Assembly (NCBI RefSeq): GCF_000314975.1
Contig: NZ_BAEN01000065.1
Coordinates: forward strand, 1 to 64,000
Length of the DNA: 64,000 nucleotides
Direction of reading: 5' to 3'
From: Aliiglaciecola lipolytica E3
Lineage (GTDB): Bacteria > Pseudomonadota > Gammaproteobacteria > Enterobacterales > Alteromonadaceae
Shown here: one piece after another, positions 8,652-17,391 of the stretch
Position numbering within the stretch: position 1 is the first letter of the stretch
How the letters are laid out: the number at the start of each line of letters is the position of its first letter
Program-made: the position numbers and the translations under genes
The notes under the pieces: generated by a model
Seen by the model: the letters and a program-made list of their open reading frames with translations, nothing else
The model's database searches: none
What the model was told of the DNA's origin: nothing

Positions 8652-8939
8652 ATGTTTAAGAAAATCACTACAGCCACAATCTTAGTTTCAAGTTTATTCG
8701 TAGCTTCTTCAGTTCAAGCCGTTGAAGTGTCAGTAGAACAACTTGTTGGTTCACTTATTACGCAAGCTGTTGAAGTAACCAAAGAAGAAATTTCATACGG
8801 TGTCGAAGAAGCGATATTGACTGCTAATAACTCAATTAGCTTAGATTCAGGTGCTAGCGAATATGTCGCTAATATCACTATCACTGACTTAGATAGCAAT
8901 TTTGAAATTCAAAAAGAAGAAAACGAAAAAGCTGAATAA
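8652..8939 (+). CDS. small exported protein of unknown function, probable sigma-54 target
   Basis: 95 residues with a clear Sec signal peptide (MFKKITTATILVSSLFVASS, cleavage near VQA at ~23). The mature part is ~72 residues, acidic, with VEQLVGSLITQAVEVTKEEI predicted helical and a charged EENEKAE end. No family recognised. It is preceded by a sigma-54-type promoter and followed after 14 bases by a single-span membrane protein, ending in a shared terminator. Position next to dusA and just before psp genes suggests an envelope-stress role by analogy to E. coli pspG, although the sequence is not PspG-like. Confidence 0.65.
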   Translation: MFKKITTATILVSSLFVASSVQAVEVSVEQLVGSLITQAVEVTKEEISYGVEEAILTANNSISLDSGASEYVANITITDLDSNFEIQKEENEKAE

Positions 8940-8953
8940 TAAGGATAGCAGAT

Positions 8954-9112
8954 ATGTTGAACCATATAGATTTGCTAACTCTATTATTAGCGCCGGTAAT
9001 GGCATACCTCGTAGCAGCATTAGTATTTAGTCTGGTCGAGCGTAGGAAGAATGGCCATGCAGTACCGGTCAATGCTTCTAATCTTCAATATCATGACGGT
9101 CGTAACTTGTAG
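8954..9112 (+). CDS. single-span small membrane protein, 52 aa
   Basis: A short frame behind AAGGA with a 9-base spacing: MLNHIDLLTLLLAPVMAYLV, one hydrophobic helix (~6-28), then ERRKNGHAVPV and a short polar tail. Positive charges after the helix suggest the N-terminus lies outside and the tail in the cytoplasm. It is co-oriented and almost contiguous with the exported protein at 8652, and the operon terminator overlaps its last codons. No family recognised. Confidence 0.6.
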   Translation: MLNHIDLLTLLLAPVMAYLVAALVFSLVERRKNGHAVPVNASNLQYHDGRNL

Positions 9113-9131
9113 TACAGACCGTCATTTTTTT
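9094..9131 (+). terminator. rho-independent terminator of the two-gene unit
   Basis: TGACGGTC (9094-9101) pairs with GACCGTCA (9117-9124), followed by a run of T to 9131. The stem begins inside the last codons of the 52-aa gene. Confidence 0.85.
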
Positions 9132-9244
9132 ATTCTCTCCTTATTTACATCTTATTTTCTCTTTTCGATTATCTCTTTTTCACATTAGCCTTTAATTCGT
9201 TTTTTAAATCCATTTTAATTAATTAATTTTTGATTTATACTTGA

Positions 9245-9255
9245 TTGGTCAATTA
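9245..9255 (+). promoter_or_regulatory. TTGGTCAATTA motif, candidate MarR operator
   Basis: Exact copy of the 11-mer before the MDR gene (1106-1116), located 15 bases before the MarR start codon. A repressor bound here would block its own promoter. Its core ATTGGTCAAT is nearly palindromic, as MarR sites usually are. Confidence 0.35.
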
Positions 9256-9270
9256 TTGTTGAGGTGGAAT

Positions 9271-9690
9271 ATGAAAAAAATGTCTGATGCAATGTCGCTT
9301 TTAATCAACCTTAATTTAGCGGCTATTAAAATAAATAAAAAGCTCGATCGCAGTTTAGGATTACATGGTATTAGCTTTAGTGAATATATGGCGCTGCACT
9401 TTTTATATAGTGAAAGCACACAAGTCATGAGTCGTATTGCCTTGGCGGAATGCTTGGGGATGACAGCTTCGGGTGTTACCAGGTTGTTGAATCCCATGGA
9501 AAAGATTCACCTAGTTGAAAAGCAAAAGAATCCAAGGGATGCGCGTGTGAGTTTAGTTAAGTTAACCTTAACTGGGGCCACTTTATATGAAGACGCGTCT
9601 ACAAGTTTTAGGCATATATCTGATTCAACGGTGTCAGATGTGCGTCAATATCAAATGGAGTCAATTCTTGAAGTGCTGAAAAAGCTCTAA
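9271..9690 (+). CDS. MarR-family transcriptional regulator
   Basis: 139 residues from the ATG at 9271, chosen over an upstream TTG because GAGGTGG lies directly before it. The winged-helix core is visible: SFSEYMALHFLYSES, the recognition-helix region MSRIALAECLGMTASGVTRLLNPMEKIHLVEKQ, and the wing KNPRDARVSLVKLTLTG, with the conserved NPRDAR motif. It is expected to be a dimeric repressor released by small phenolic or oxidising ligands, and the ligand is unknown. It lies between two sigma-54-type units. Candidate operators with TTGGTCAA cores occur before its own gene, before the psp unit and before the MDR gene. Confidence 0.85.
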   Translation: MKKMSDAMSLLINLNLAAIKINKKLDRSLGLHGISFSEYMALHFLYSESTQVMSRIALAECLGMTASGVTRLLNPMEKIHLVEKQKNPRDARVSLVKLTLTGATLYEDASTSFRHISDSTVSDVRQYQMESILEVLKKL

Positions 9691-9792
9691 GCAATTATGG
9701 CTTAGGGCATTTCCTGTATTTAGTCTTTAGATTTTGCTATGCCTGTTAGCATTAATTTCTGCTTTATAATCCTCATATTAGTAATGAATAAT

Positions 9793-9821
9793 TTGACCAA
9801 CATAGTGGTGAAATTGACCAA
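9793..9821 (+). promoter_or_regulatory. two TTGACCAA direct repeats upstream of the psp promoter
   Basis: TTGACCAA occurs at 9793-9800 and 9814-9821, a 21-base period (two helical turns), about 120-150 bases before the predicted start of the psp transcript. This is the usual place for an enhancer-binding-protein site. The same core in reverse orientation precedes the MarR gene, so either PspF-like activator or MarR binding is possible. Confidence 0.35.
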
Positions 9822-9914
9822 TTATATAATCTCCCGATAACTCCATTTATGAAATCCTTTCCTTTGAAATTTTAAAAGTCTATATATAACAGTGGTTTAT
9901 TTGTTTTTTAAAGT

Positions 9915-9931
9915 CTGGCACGTAGTTTGTA
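9915..9931 (+). promoter_or_regulatory. sigma-54-type promoter of the psp unit
   Basis: CTGGCACGTAGTTTGTA against YTGGCACGRNNNTTGCW: full match in the -24 half (GG at 9917-9918) and TTGT for TTGC in the -12 half, 12 bases apart. Predicted transcript start near 9942. psp operons are classically sigma-54/PspF-driven. Confidence 0.8.
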
Positions 9932-10021
9932 ATAGCTTTAGTACTGGAAAGTAAAATTGAATTTAGAATTATCAACGTAATTCAAAAATACAACACTCAT
10001 AAAACCGTGGAGGAACGAAAA

Positions 10022-10681
10022 ATGGGTATGTTTTCAAGAATGTCAGACATAGTACAAGCGAATCTTAATGCCATCTTGGATAAAGCGGAAGATCCACAAA
10101 AAGTAATCCGTTTAATCGTTCAAGAGATGGAAGAAACGTTGGTTGAAATTCGCTCTGTCGCAGCACGAAGCCTAGCAGATAAGAAACACTTAGCGCGTAA
10201 ACAGGATAAGTTAGAAGGTCAAATAAAAGACTGGCAGGCAAAAGCCACAGTGGCACTTAAAAAGGACCGTGAAGATTTGGCCAGAGCTGCTTTGGTTGAA
10301 AAGAACAAAGCGCAAGAGTCTTTGAAATCATTGGAAAAAGAGATGGAACTGGTGGAAGAAGCCATCGTTAAATTGCAAGACGATACTTCACGTCTGCAAG
10401 AAAAGCTAAAAGAAGCTAGAAGCCGTCAAAAAGCGCTAGATATTAGACAGCAATCAGTGTCTGTGCGTCTTAAAGCAAAAACAACACAAAATGTTGAAAA
10501 AATTGACGATGCCATTGCACGATTTGAACACTACGAAAGTCGAATCGACGATTTAGAGTCACAAGTTGAAGCTTATGATTTGGTCTCAACTAGTAATTCA
10601 CTTAGTGCCCAAATTGAGCAGCTTGAACAAGATGAAAACATCGAAAAAGAGTTGGCTGTTTTGCGCAAAAAAGTCGCATAA
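10022..10681 (+). CDS. pspA: phage shock protein A (PspA/IM30)
   Basis: 219 residues, almost entirely coiled coil, starting MGMFSRMSDIVQANLNAILD and containing the family core AEDPQKVIRLIVQEMEETL. PspA oligomerises on stressed inner membranes and, in enterobacteria, holds PspF inactive. The ATG at 10022 is preferred over an upstream GTG because GGAGG lies 8 bases before it. Length is normal. It is the first gene of a unit driven by the sigma-54-type promoter at 9915. No pspF lies in the usual divergent position; a MarR gene is there instead. Confidence 0.95.
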   Translation: MGMFSRMSDIVQANLNAILDKAEDPQKVIRLIVQEMEETLVEIRSVAARSLADKKHLARKQDKLEGQIKDWQAKATVALKKDREDLARAALVEKNKAQESLKSLEKEMELVEEAIVKLQDDTSRLQEKLKEARSRQKALDIRQQSVSVRLKAKTTQNVEKIDDAIARFEHYESRIDDLESQVEAYDLVSTSNSLSAQIEQLEQDENIEKELAVLRKKVA

Positions 10682-10763
10682 ACAAACGTTAATACTATTA
10701 ATTTAAGGCCTGAGTTATTCAGGCCGCCGAAGAACAAGTTAGGCCGCTTTTAGGAGTATCAAA

Positions 10764-10964
10764 ATGAAAGATTATATTAATACTAACCAACTATATCGTG
10801 ACACCCTTAGAGGTAAAGTTAGCGGTGTATGCGCGGGACTTGCTAAACATTTTAGCGTCGATGCATGGGTAGTACGAGTTGCCGCTATTGCAGCATTTAT
10901 TTTTATGCCAATGGTTGTTGGTATTGCTTATTTACTCGCTGTTTTGCTAATCCCAACAAGATAA
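10764..10964 (+). CDS. pspC: PspC-domain membrane protein
   Basis: 66 residues consisting only of the PspC domain: YRDTLRGKVSGVCAGLAKHF, then VDAWVVRVAAIAAFI and a membrane helix to the C-terminus. Enterobacterial PspC is about 119 residues and has a periplasmic leucine-zipper part that is missing here; the short form is common in other marine gammaproteobacteria. PspC senses envelope stress and recruits PspA. AGGAG precedes the ATG. It lies 82 bases after pspA and no pspB is visible between them. Confidence 0.9.
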   Translation: MKDYINTNQLYRDTLRGKVSGVCAGLAKHFSVDAWVVRVAAIAAFIFMPMVVGIAYLLAVLLIPTR

Positions 10965-10989
10965 CAAAATATTTATAGGGAGAAGCCGT

Positions 10990-11319
10990 ATGAAGAATCT
11001 CATTTTAGCCATATTGATAGCCGTTTTGATTACTTATAGTTGCGGTATCATTGTTAGTGAATGGTTCGATTTTTCAATTCATTTAGACCAACAAACTTTA
11101 GGACCGATGGAGTCGATAGTGGGAGTAACAGCAATAGGCGCTGTAATGGCAGTTGTTGGCGTTATAGTGGCAATTAGCGTTTTTGGTGCCATTGCACTAG
11201 GTCTCTTTATTGCGTTAATCGCGATGTTATTTGCTGGATTAACAGTGTTTTGGCCCATGCTGTTAGTGATTGCATTTATCGTTTGGTTAGTTAGAGATAA
11301 GCGCCATCCTCAATATTAA
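10990..11319 (+). CDS. psp-associated membrane protein, 109 aa
   Basis: A very hydrophobic protein with three predicted helices (residues ~3-20, 43-66, 72-100) and a basic end RDKRHPQY. It starts 25 bases after pspC and is probably in the same transcript. Glycine/alanine-rich helices (GVTAIGAVMAVVGVIVAISV) suggest close helix packing. It could be a functional counterpart of PspB, PspD or PspG in an organism lacking those, but I do not recognise its sequence. Confidence 0.7.
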   Translation: MKNLILAILIAVLITYSCGIIVSEWFDFSIHLDQQTLGPMESIVGVTAIGAVMAVVGVIVAISVFGAIALGLFIALIAMLFAGLTVFWPMLLVIAFIVWLVRDKRHPQY

Positions 11320-11476
11320 AAGCGGGCAGCACAAGGCTCTAATTTAACCGCAGCTAAACCATTGAATTAAATACTGGCATCAAAAAGGTAACCTTTGAAA
11401 ATGCGTTGAGTTTTCTGGCAATACGTCGTGAATTAAATAATAATTGCGAGCAATTTACCGAAAATAGGAACAACGC

Positions 11477-11935
11477 ATGTTTTTTATTAAACGAAATTCT
11501 TGGATGATTTTTTTAGTGTTGGCTTGTATTAGCTTCAGTAGTTTTGCAAACCTAAAAATTACCGATGCAACAGTGAGATTATTGCCTCCTAGTGTCCCCA
11601 ATACATCTGCGTACTTTAAGATCCAAAATACAACTGACCAAAATATGGTTTTAGTCTCAGCGAATACTGAGATTGCGCAAAGAGCAGAATTACATGCACA
11701 TGTTATGCAAAACGGTATGATGAGCATGAAACAACAAAATGAAGTTGTTGTTCCTGCTGGGGAAACCATTTCTTTCCAGCCAGGCGGTCTGCACGTCATG
11801 ATATTTGGACTGAAAAAACCGTTACAAGAAGGTCAAATAGTTTCTATAACGTTGGTCACAAAGGATCAAAAAAATATTCTGGTAGATGCTAAGGTTACTA
11901 TGCCGGGTAAAGAAAAGTCACATAGTCACCATTAA
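11477..11935 (+). CDS. periplasmic copper chaperone, PCu(A)C family
   Basis: 152 residues: a signal peptide (cleavage after SSFA, ~residue 24), then the cupredoxin-like domain with the Cu(I) ligand set of the family, HAHVMQNGMMSM...LHVMIFGL (His/Met spacing H-x10-M...H-x-M). It ends in a His-rich tail KEKSHSHH that could add metal binding. PCu(A)C proteins deliver copper to the CuA centre of cytochrome oxidase, usually with a Sco protein, and no sco gene is in the window. AGGAA lies about 8 bases before the ATG. Confidence 0.9.
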   Translation: MFFIKRNSWMIFLVLACISFSSFANLKITDATVRLLPPSVPNTSAYFKIQNTTDQNMVLVSANTEIAQRAELHAHVMQNGMMSMKQQNEVVVPAGETISFQPGGLHVMIFGLKKPLQEGQIVSITLVTKDQKNILVDAKVTMPGKEKSHSHH

Positions 11936-11989
11936 AATTTGGTGCGTTTGGCTTAAAGTGTCACTAATTGAAGATACAGGAAGCATATT

Positions 11990-12982
11990 ATGCAACGTTT
12001 TTTAAGTGCGAAATGGATCACCATAACATTTGTCATCTTATTTTTTATAGGCTGGTTAATCGCTATTTATTGGAGCTCTGAACCAGACACTTTTAATGTG
12101 AGGACAGAAGCGCATTCTCACGCGCAAGCCAACTCGGAAAACGTGGTGGTTGGATACACTACTACTCATACACTTATTCGTGTTGTCGAATCCTTGATGG
12201 ACAAACCAGGTGGTTATTTGTCAAATGACGTAATGCCTCCAAGTGTATTTATGGATAACATGCCTAGTTGGGAGTTTGGTGTGTTAGAAATGTCTAGAGA
12301 TTTGGCATTAGCTATGCGAAAGGACTTTAGTCGTTCGCAGTCACAGTCAATGGAAAACCCAGAATTAATAAAAGCCCAACCTGCACTGAACATGAATCAT
12401 TTAGGGTGGATGTTGCCGTCGGCTGAGTCTATGTATCAAGATGCATTGAAAGATTTGTATGCGTACCGCACAGATCTGGCTGACCGAAGTCAGGGTAGTG
12501 CTCAATTTTACTCCCGTGCTGATAATCTAAGAGATTGGTTAAAACAGGTCGAAAAGCGTTTAGGCAATCTATCGCAAAAATTAAGCGCAAGCGTTGGTCA
12601 AGAAATTTTAAATACCGATTTGGCGGGTGACTCGAATGCGCGAAACTCCACTCCTGAACCTTCGCAACGTTATGAAAAAACCAGCTGGTGGAAAACAGAT
12701 GATAACTTCTATGAAGCAAGAGGTGCGGCTTGGGCACTAATACACTTTTTAAAAGCAGTCGAAGTAGACTTTGCAGATGTGCTTGAGAAAAAAAATGCGA
12801 CTGTGAGTTTACGCCAAATAATTCGTGAACTAGAGTCAACCCAGCAAACTATTTGGAGCCCGATGATCTTAAACGGAAGTGGATTAGGTATGTTAGCTAA
12901 TCACTCGTTAGTCATGGCGAACTATATTTCCCGAGCAAATGCTGCTCTAATCGAATTGACCGAACTTTTAAACCAAGGATAA
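11990..12982 (+). CDS. DUF2333-family protein
   Basis: 330 residues with one N-terminal membrane anchor (WITITFVILFFIGWLIAIYW, residues 9-28) and a large periplasmic domain. The family pattern is recognisable: LIRVVESLMDKPGGYLSNDVMPP, FGVLEMSRDLALAMRKDFSRSQSQS and LGWMLPSAESMYQDA. Function is unknown in the family, which is widespread in gammaproteobacteria. It is followed after 4 bases by the beta-barrel gene, and the two are probably co-transcribed. Confidence 0.85.
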   Translation: MQRFLSAKWITITFVILFFIGWLIAIYWSSEPDTFNVRTEAHSHAQANSENVVVGYTTTHTLIRVVESLMDKPGGYLSNDVMPPSVFMDNMPSWEFGVLEMSRDLALAMRKDFSRSQSQSMENPELIKAQPALNMNHLGWMLPSAESMYQDALKDLYAYRTDLADRSQGSAQFYSRADNLRDWLKQVEKRLGNLSQKLSASVGQEILNTDLAGDSNARNSTPEPSQRYEKTSWWKTDDNFYEARGAAWALIHFLKAVEVDFADVLEKKNATVSLRQIIRELESTQQTIWSPMILNGSGLGMLANHSLVMANYISRANAALIELTELLNQG

Positions 12983-12986
12983 ACGC

Positions 12987-13745
12987 GTGAAACACACATT
13001 AAAATCATTTTTTCTAGCCGCATCAGTGATAGCAGTTCCTGCTCAAGCAGATACTGTACTTGGCCTCTATGTTGGAGCGCAAGGCTGGAATATGGATACC
13101 GAAGGTGGCTTTTCAAATGATGCTGACTTAACTACATTTGATTTTGATACCGAAACTAAATCTAGTTTTTATGTGGCATTGGAACATCCCATTCCACTGG
13201 TTCCAAATATCAAGGTGCGTCAGACCACACTAGACAACAGTGGCGATGTCACATTAAACAGCACCTTCTCCTTTAACGGTGAAATTTTTAGCGTGAATAC
13301 TCCACTGACGACTGAAGTGGATATGAGCAACACTGACTTCATTTTGTACTACGAATTATTTGACAACGACTTAGTCAGTTTTGACTTTGGTATCAACGGA
13401 AAATACGTCGATGGCGAAATTTTTGTCAGAGAAACCGCCGATGCCACTAATTTTGCCAGAGAAGAATTTTCTGGCGTTGTGCCTATGGTGTATTCAAAAC
13501 TTTACATTGGGTTGCCACTTACAGGGTTGGGTTTCTATGCAGAAGGTAGTTATTTAGCGATTGATGACCATTCTTTAAGCGACTATGAAATTGCCTTAGC
13601 CTATGAATTTGTCGATAACTTAGCAGTTAATATGACGCTACAGCTGGGCTACCGCGCCACTTCTCTAGAGCTAGAAGATTTGGATGATATCTATTCTGAT
13701 TTAGAGTTTAGCGGTGCCTTTGCTGGGCTAGAAATTCACTTCTAA
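12987..13745 (+). CDS. TIGR04219-type outer-membrane beta-barrel protein
   Basis: 252 residues with a signal peptide cleaved at AQA/D (residue ~22) and alternating polar/hydrophobic strands ending in the aromatic FAGLEIHF, the C-terminal signal for outer-membrane insertion. The VLGLYVGAQGWNMDTEGGF start and the LVSFDFGINGKYVDGEI segment fit the TIGR04219 barrel family. It may be a small porin or structural barrel, with no known ligand. GTG start behind AAGGA at 7 bases. Confidence 0.8.
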   Translation: MKHTLKSFFLAASVIAVPAQADTVLGLYVGAQGWNMDTEGGFSNDADLTTFDFDTETKSSFYVALEHPIPLVPNIKVRQTTLDNSGDVTLNSTFSFNGEIFSVNTPLTTEVDMSNTDFILYYELFDNDLVSFDFGINGKYVDGEIFVRETADATNFAREEFSGVVPMVYSKLYIGLPLTGLGFYAEGSYLAIDDHSLSDYEIALAYEFVDNLAVNMTLQLGYRATSLELEDLDDIYSDLEFSGAFAGLEIHF

Positions 13746-13818
13746 ATTTTAAAGTAGACTTTTAAGTCCAATAAGTAATAAAAAATCCTATTTAAGTCTT
13801 TCCTGTTATGATTAAAAG

Positions 13819-13858
13819 ACGCTAACCTGACAATATCAATTAAAGGGTTAGCGTTTTT
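13819..13858 (+). terminator. terminator-like hairpin abutting the cysJ start codon
   Basis: ACGCTAACC (13819-13827) pairs perfectly with GGTTAGCGT (13846-13854), directly followed by TTTTT and then the cysJ ATG at 13859. The right arm contains the only plausible cysJ ribosome-binding site (AAAGGG). It may terminate the upstream barrel transcript, or fold as an attenuator or ribosome-site sequester for cysJIH. Confidence 0.6.
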
Positions 13859-15682
13859 ATGTCTTCAAAGAACAATCAGGCACTTGTGCCGACTGCTGTG
13901 ATAAATGACTCACAGTGGCAAAAAATCAATAGCGCCATCGCACCGCTGAACAACGATCAACTTACTTGGATGAGTGGGTATTTAGCGGGTCTAGCACATC
14001 AACAGTCTGGGATCCATGCTGTTGCGCCTGCGTCGTCTGCAAGCGTTGCTGAAAAACAACTCACTATTCTTTATGGCTCGCAAACCGGTAATGCAAAAGG
14101 TGTAGCGCAGGATTATAAAGAAAAAGCACAACATGCTGGCTTGAAAGTGAACTTGTTGAGTATGGCAGATTACAAGGCCAAACAACTCAAAAATGAAACT
14201 CATCTGCTAATTGTAGTGAGTACGCATGGTGAAGGTGATGCGCCTGATGATGCTATTGAGTTGCATGAATTTGTAGGCAGTAAAAAAGCGCCTAAATTAC
14301 CAGATTTGAATTTTGCCGTCGTGGGCTTAGGTGACAGCAGTTATGAGTTTTTCTGTCAAACTGCAAAAGATTTTGATGCGCGTTTAGAAGCATTAGGTGG
14401 AAAACGTTTAACGCCACGAGTAGATTGTGATGTTGACTATGAAACTGTCACTAATGCGTTTTTTGATCAGATTGCCATTCAACTCAAAGAAGAGTTTGCC
14501 GCAAGTCAAACCCGTGTTGAGCAGACTTCAACGGTAGCCGGTGTTGCGAGTTTAGCCACGGGTAAATCAGAGTACACTAAGAAAAGCCCTTTCACTGCCA
14601 CATTGTTGGAAAGCCAGAAAATAACTGGTCGTGATTCCGTTAAAGATATTCGGCATGTGGAGATTTCTCTTGAAGATTCTGGAATTCAGTATCAACCGGG
14701 AGATGCACTGGGCATTTGGTTCAGCAATGACGAATTGCTTGTTGATGAATTACTCAGTTTAGTGGAAGTAGATGCTAATGAACAAGTGACGGTTGGCGAT
14801 CAAACCATAAGCATCAAGACGGCACTAATTGAGAAATTCGAGCTTACCTTAAGCTACCCTACATTTGTGAAGAGTTATTTAGACTCAGCACCAAATGAAA
14901 AGTTACAGGCATTATTTGAAGACAAAGCGCAGTTAAGAGATTACTTAGCGGATAAGCAAATAGTCGATATAGTAGTCGATTTCCCCGCAAAAATTACCGC
15001 CGAGCAGTTGGCACGTGCATTGAGACCGATTACGCCAAGGTTATATTCCATTGCGTCCAGTCAAGCTGAAGTTGATGACGAAGTTCATTTAACCGTAGCT
15101 ATGGTGGAATACGATGTAAATGGCAATGTTCGCAACGGCTCTGCTTCACACTTCTTAGGCAAACGTCTTGAAGAAGGGCAAGAAGTAAAAGTGTTTGTTG
15201 AGCACAACAATAACTTCAGATTACCGCAAAATCCAGACACGCCAGTGATCATGGTTGGCCCAGGTACCGGAATCGCACCGTTCAGAGCATTTATGCAACA
15301 ACGTGCTGAAGATGAGGCTGAAGGCAAAAATTGGTTATTCTTCGGAAATCCGAACTATACCCAAGATTTCCTCTATCAAACAGAATGGCAACGTTTTGTG
15401 AAAGATGGTGTGGTAGATAAAGTGACATTGGCGTTTTCCCGTGATCAGGAGCAAAAGGTCTATGTGCAGCATCGTTTATTAGAAAATGGTGCTGAATTAT
15501 ATGAATGGTTAGAACAAGGTGCACATTTTTATGTTTGTGGTGATGCAACGCATATGGCTAAAGATGTTCACGATGCATTGTTGACTGTGATTCAAGAACA
15601 CGGTGGAAAGAGTGCTGAAGAAGCTGAGGCGTATTTAACCGAAATGCGTCGTGGCAAGCGTTATCAGAAGGATGTGTACTAA
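13859..15682 (+). CDS. cysJ: sulfite reductase (NADPH) flavoprotein alpha subunit
   Basis: 607 residues carrying electrons from NADPH through FAD and FMN to the CysI haemoprotein. Flavodoxin domain at ~65-210 ([35 protein letters not shown]), FAD domain with RLYSIASS, and the NADPH-binding [16 protein letters not shown] with the C-terminal [13 protein letters not shown] end. Normal length. Its stop overlaps the cysI ATG by one base. The start is uncertain by a few codons because the ribosome-binding site lies inside the hairpin just upstream. Confidence 0.96.
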   Translation: MSSKNNQALVPTAVINDSQWQKINSAIAPLNNDQLTWMSGYLAGLAHQQSGIHAVAPASSASVAEKQLTILYGSQTGNAKGVAQDYKEKAQHAGLKVNLLSMADYKAKQLKNETHLLIVVSTHGEGDAPDDAIELHEFVGSKKAPKLPDLNFAVVGLGDSSYEFFCQTAKDFDARLEALGGKRLTPRVDCDVDYETVTNAFFDQIAIQLKEEFAASQTRVEQTSTVAGVASLATGKSEYTKKSPFTATLLESQKITGRDSVKDIRHVEISLEDSGIQYQPGDALGIWFSNDELLVDELLSLVEVDANEQVTVGDQTISIKTALIEKFELTLSYPTFVKSYLDSAPNEKLQALFEDKAQLRDYLADKQIVDIVVDFPAKITAEQLARALRPITPRLYSIASSQAEVDDEVHLTVAMVEYDVNGNVRNGSASHFLGKRLEEGQEVKVFVEHNNNFRLPQNPDTPVIMVGPGTGIAPFRAFMQQRAEDEAEGKNWLFFGNPNYTQDFLYQTEWQRFVKDGVVDKVTLAFSRDQEQKVYVQHRLLENGAELYEWLEQGAHFYVCGDATHMAKDVHDALLTVIQEHGGKSAEEAEAYLTEMRRGKRYQKDVY

Positions 15683-17391
15683 TGATTTCCGATAAAAAGT
15701 TTATAGTTGAAGGTAAGTTGGCAGAAAACGAGCGTATTAAAGGCGAAAGTAACTTTTTACGTGGCACAATTGCGCAAGACCTCAAAGACGATTTGACCGG
15801 CGGCTTTACTGCAGATAATTTTCAACTTATCCGCTTCCACGGTATGTATCAACAAGATGATAGAGATATCCGTGCTGAGCGAGCTAAGCAAAAGCTTGAA
15901 CCTTTACACAACGTGATGTTGCGTGCGCGCTTACCAGGTGGAATTATCTCCCCTACACAATGGTTAGCTATCGACAAGTTTGCAGAAGATCATAGTATTT
16001 ACGGCAGTATTCGTTTAACTACGCGTCAAACTTTCCAATTTCATGGAGTGCTCAAACCGCATATTAAGCTTATGCACCAAACTCTGAATAAAGTTGGGAT
16101 TGATTCAATCGCCACTGCGGGTGATGTAAACCGAAATGTTCTGTGCACATCTAACCCAGTTGAGTCAGAGGTGCATCAGCAAGCTTACGAGTGGGCTAAA
16201 AAAATCAGTGAGCATTTGCTGCCTAAAACACGTGCTTATGCTGAAATTTGGTTAGATGGTGAAAAAGTCGAAACAACCGAAGATGAACCCATTTTAGGGA
16301 ATAATTATTTGCCACGTAAGTTCAAGACTACCGTGGTTATTCCACCGCATAACGATATCGATGTACATGCCAATGATTTGAATTTCGTTGCTATTGCCCA
16401 AGAGGGCAAACTAATTGGATTTAATGTCCTTGTTGGTGGTGGTTTGGCAATGACCCATGGTGATCATTCAACCTATCCGCGCAAAGCTGACGACTTTGGC
16501 TTTATTCCACTGGAAAAAACCTTAGATGTTGCAGCGGCTGTTGTTGGTACTCAGCGTGATTGGGGTAATCGAGTTAATCGCAAAAACGCAAAAACCAAAT
16601 ATACCCTTGAACGTGTTGGCGTCGAGAACTTTAAAGCTGAAGTCGAAAAGCGTGCTGAAATTAAGTTTGAACAAAGCCGTCCTTATGAATTCACTTCGCG
16701 CGGCGATCGATTTGGCTGGGTTGAAGGCGTGGATGGTAAATATCACCTAACGGTTTTCATTGAAAATGGTCGCATTCTTGATTATCCAGGAAAAACCTTA
16801 AAAACAGGTTGTGCTGAAATTGCCAAGGTACATAAAGGTGACTTTAGGCTGACGGCTAATCAAAACTTAGTTATTGCGGGCGTTCCACCTGAGCAAAAAC
16901 AACAAATTGAAACTTTGGCGAAAACTCATGGGTTAATTTCTGATGGGGTCAGTAATCAACGTCTGGATTCAATGGCGTGTGTTTCATTACCTACTTGTCC
17001 TTTAGCTATGGCGGAAGCAGAACGTTATTTACCTGGCGCGGTGACTGATATTGAAGGCTTGCTCGAGAAACATGGTATTCCTGAGCGTAGCATTATTTTT
17101 CGCGTAACAGGCTGTCCAAACGGGTGCGGCAGAGCAATGCTTGCAGAAGTCGGTTTGGTAGGTAAAGGCCCTGGTAAATACAATTTTCATTTAGGTGGTG
17201 ACCGTGAAGGGACACGCATTCCTAAAATGTATAAAGAAAATATCAGCGAACAGGAAATATTAACTCATCTTGACGAATTAATTGGCCGTTGGGCTAAAGA
17301 AAGCAACGAAAATGAAGCTTTCGGTGATTTTTTGATTCGTACTAAAGTGATAGCACCGGTTGTTAATTCAGCCAAGGATTTTTATGCCTAA
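15682..17391 (+). CDS. cysI: sulfite reductase (NADPH) haemoprotein beta subunit
   Basis: 569 residues catalysing six-electron reduction of sulfite to sulfide with sirohaem and a 4Fe-4S cluster. Both cluster-binding pairs are visible: [10 protein letters not shown] (C-x5-C) and [11 protein letters not shown] (C-x3-C). The sirohaem-contacting [12 protein letters not shown] and GDVNRNV regions are also intact. Second gene of cysJIH, translationally coupled to cysJ and overlapping cysH by 8 bases. The length is normal. Confidence 0.97.
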   Translation: MISDKKFIVEGKLAENERIKGESNFLRGTIAQDLKDDLTGGFTADNFQLIRFHGMYQQDDRDIRAERAKQKLEPLHNVMLRARLPGGIISPTQWLAIDKFAEDHSIYGSIRLTTRQTFQFHGVLKPHIKLMHQTLNKVGIDSIATAGDVNRNVLCTSNPVESEVHQQAYEWAKKISEHLLPKTRAYAEIWLDGEKVETTEDEPILGNNYLPRKFKTTVVIPPHNDIDVHANDLNFVAIAQEGKLIGFNVLVGGGLAMTHGDHSTYPRKADDFGFIPLEKTLDVAAAVVGTQRDWGNRVNRKNAKTKYTLERVGVENFKAEVEKRAEIKFEQSRPYEFTSRGDRFGWVEGVDGKYHLTVFIENGRILDYPGKTLKTGCAEIAKVHKGDFRLTANQNLVIAGVPPEQKQQIETLAKTHGLISDGVSNQRLDSMACVSLPTCPLAMAEAERYLPGAVTDIEGLLEKHGIPERSIIFRVTGCPNGCGRAMLAEVGLVGKGPGKYNFHLGGDREGTRIPKMYKENISEQEILTHLDELIGRWAKESNENEAFGDFLIRTKVIAPVVNSAKDFYA

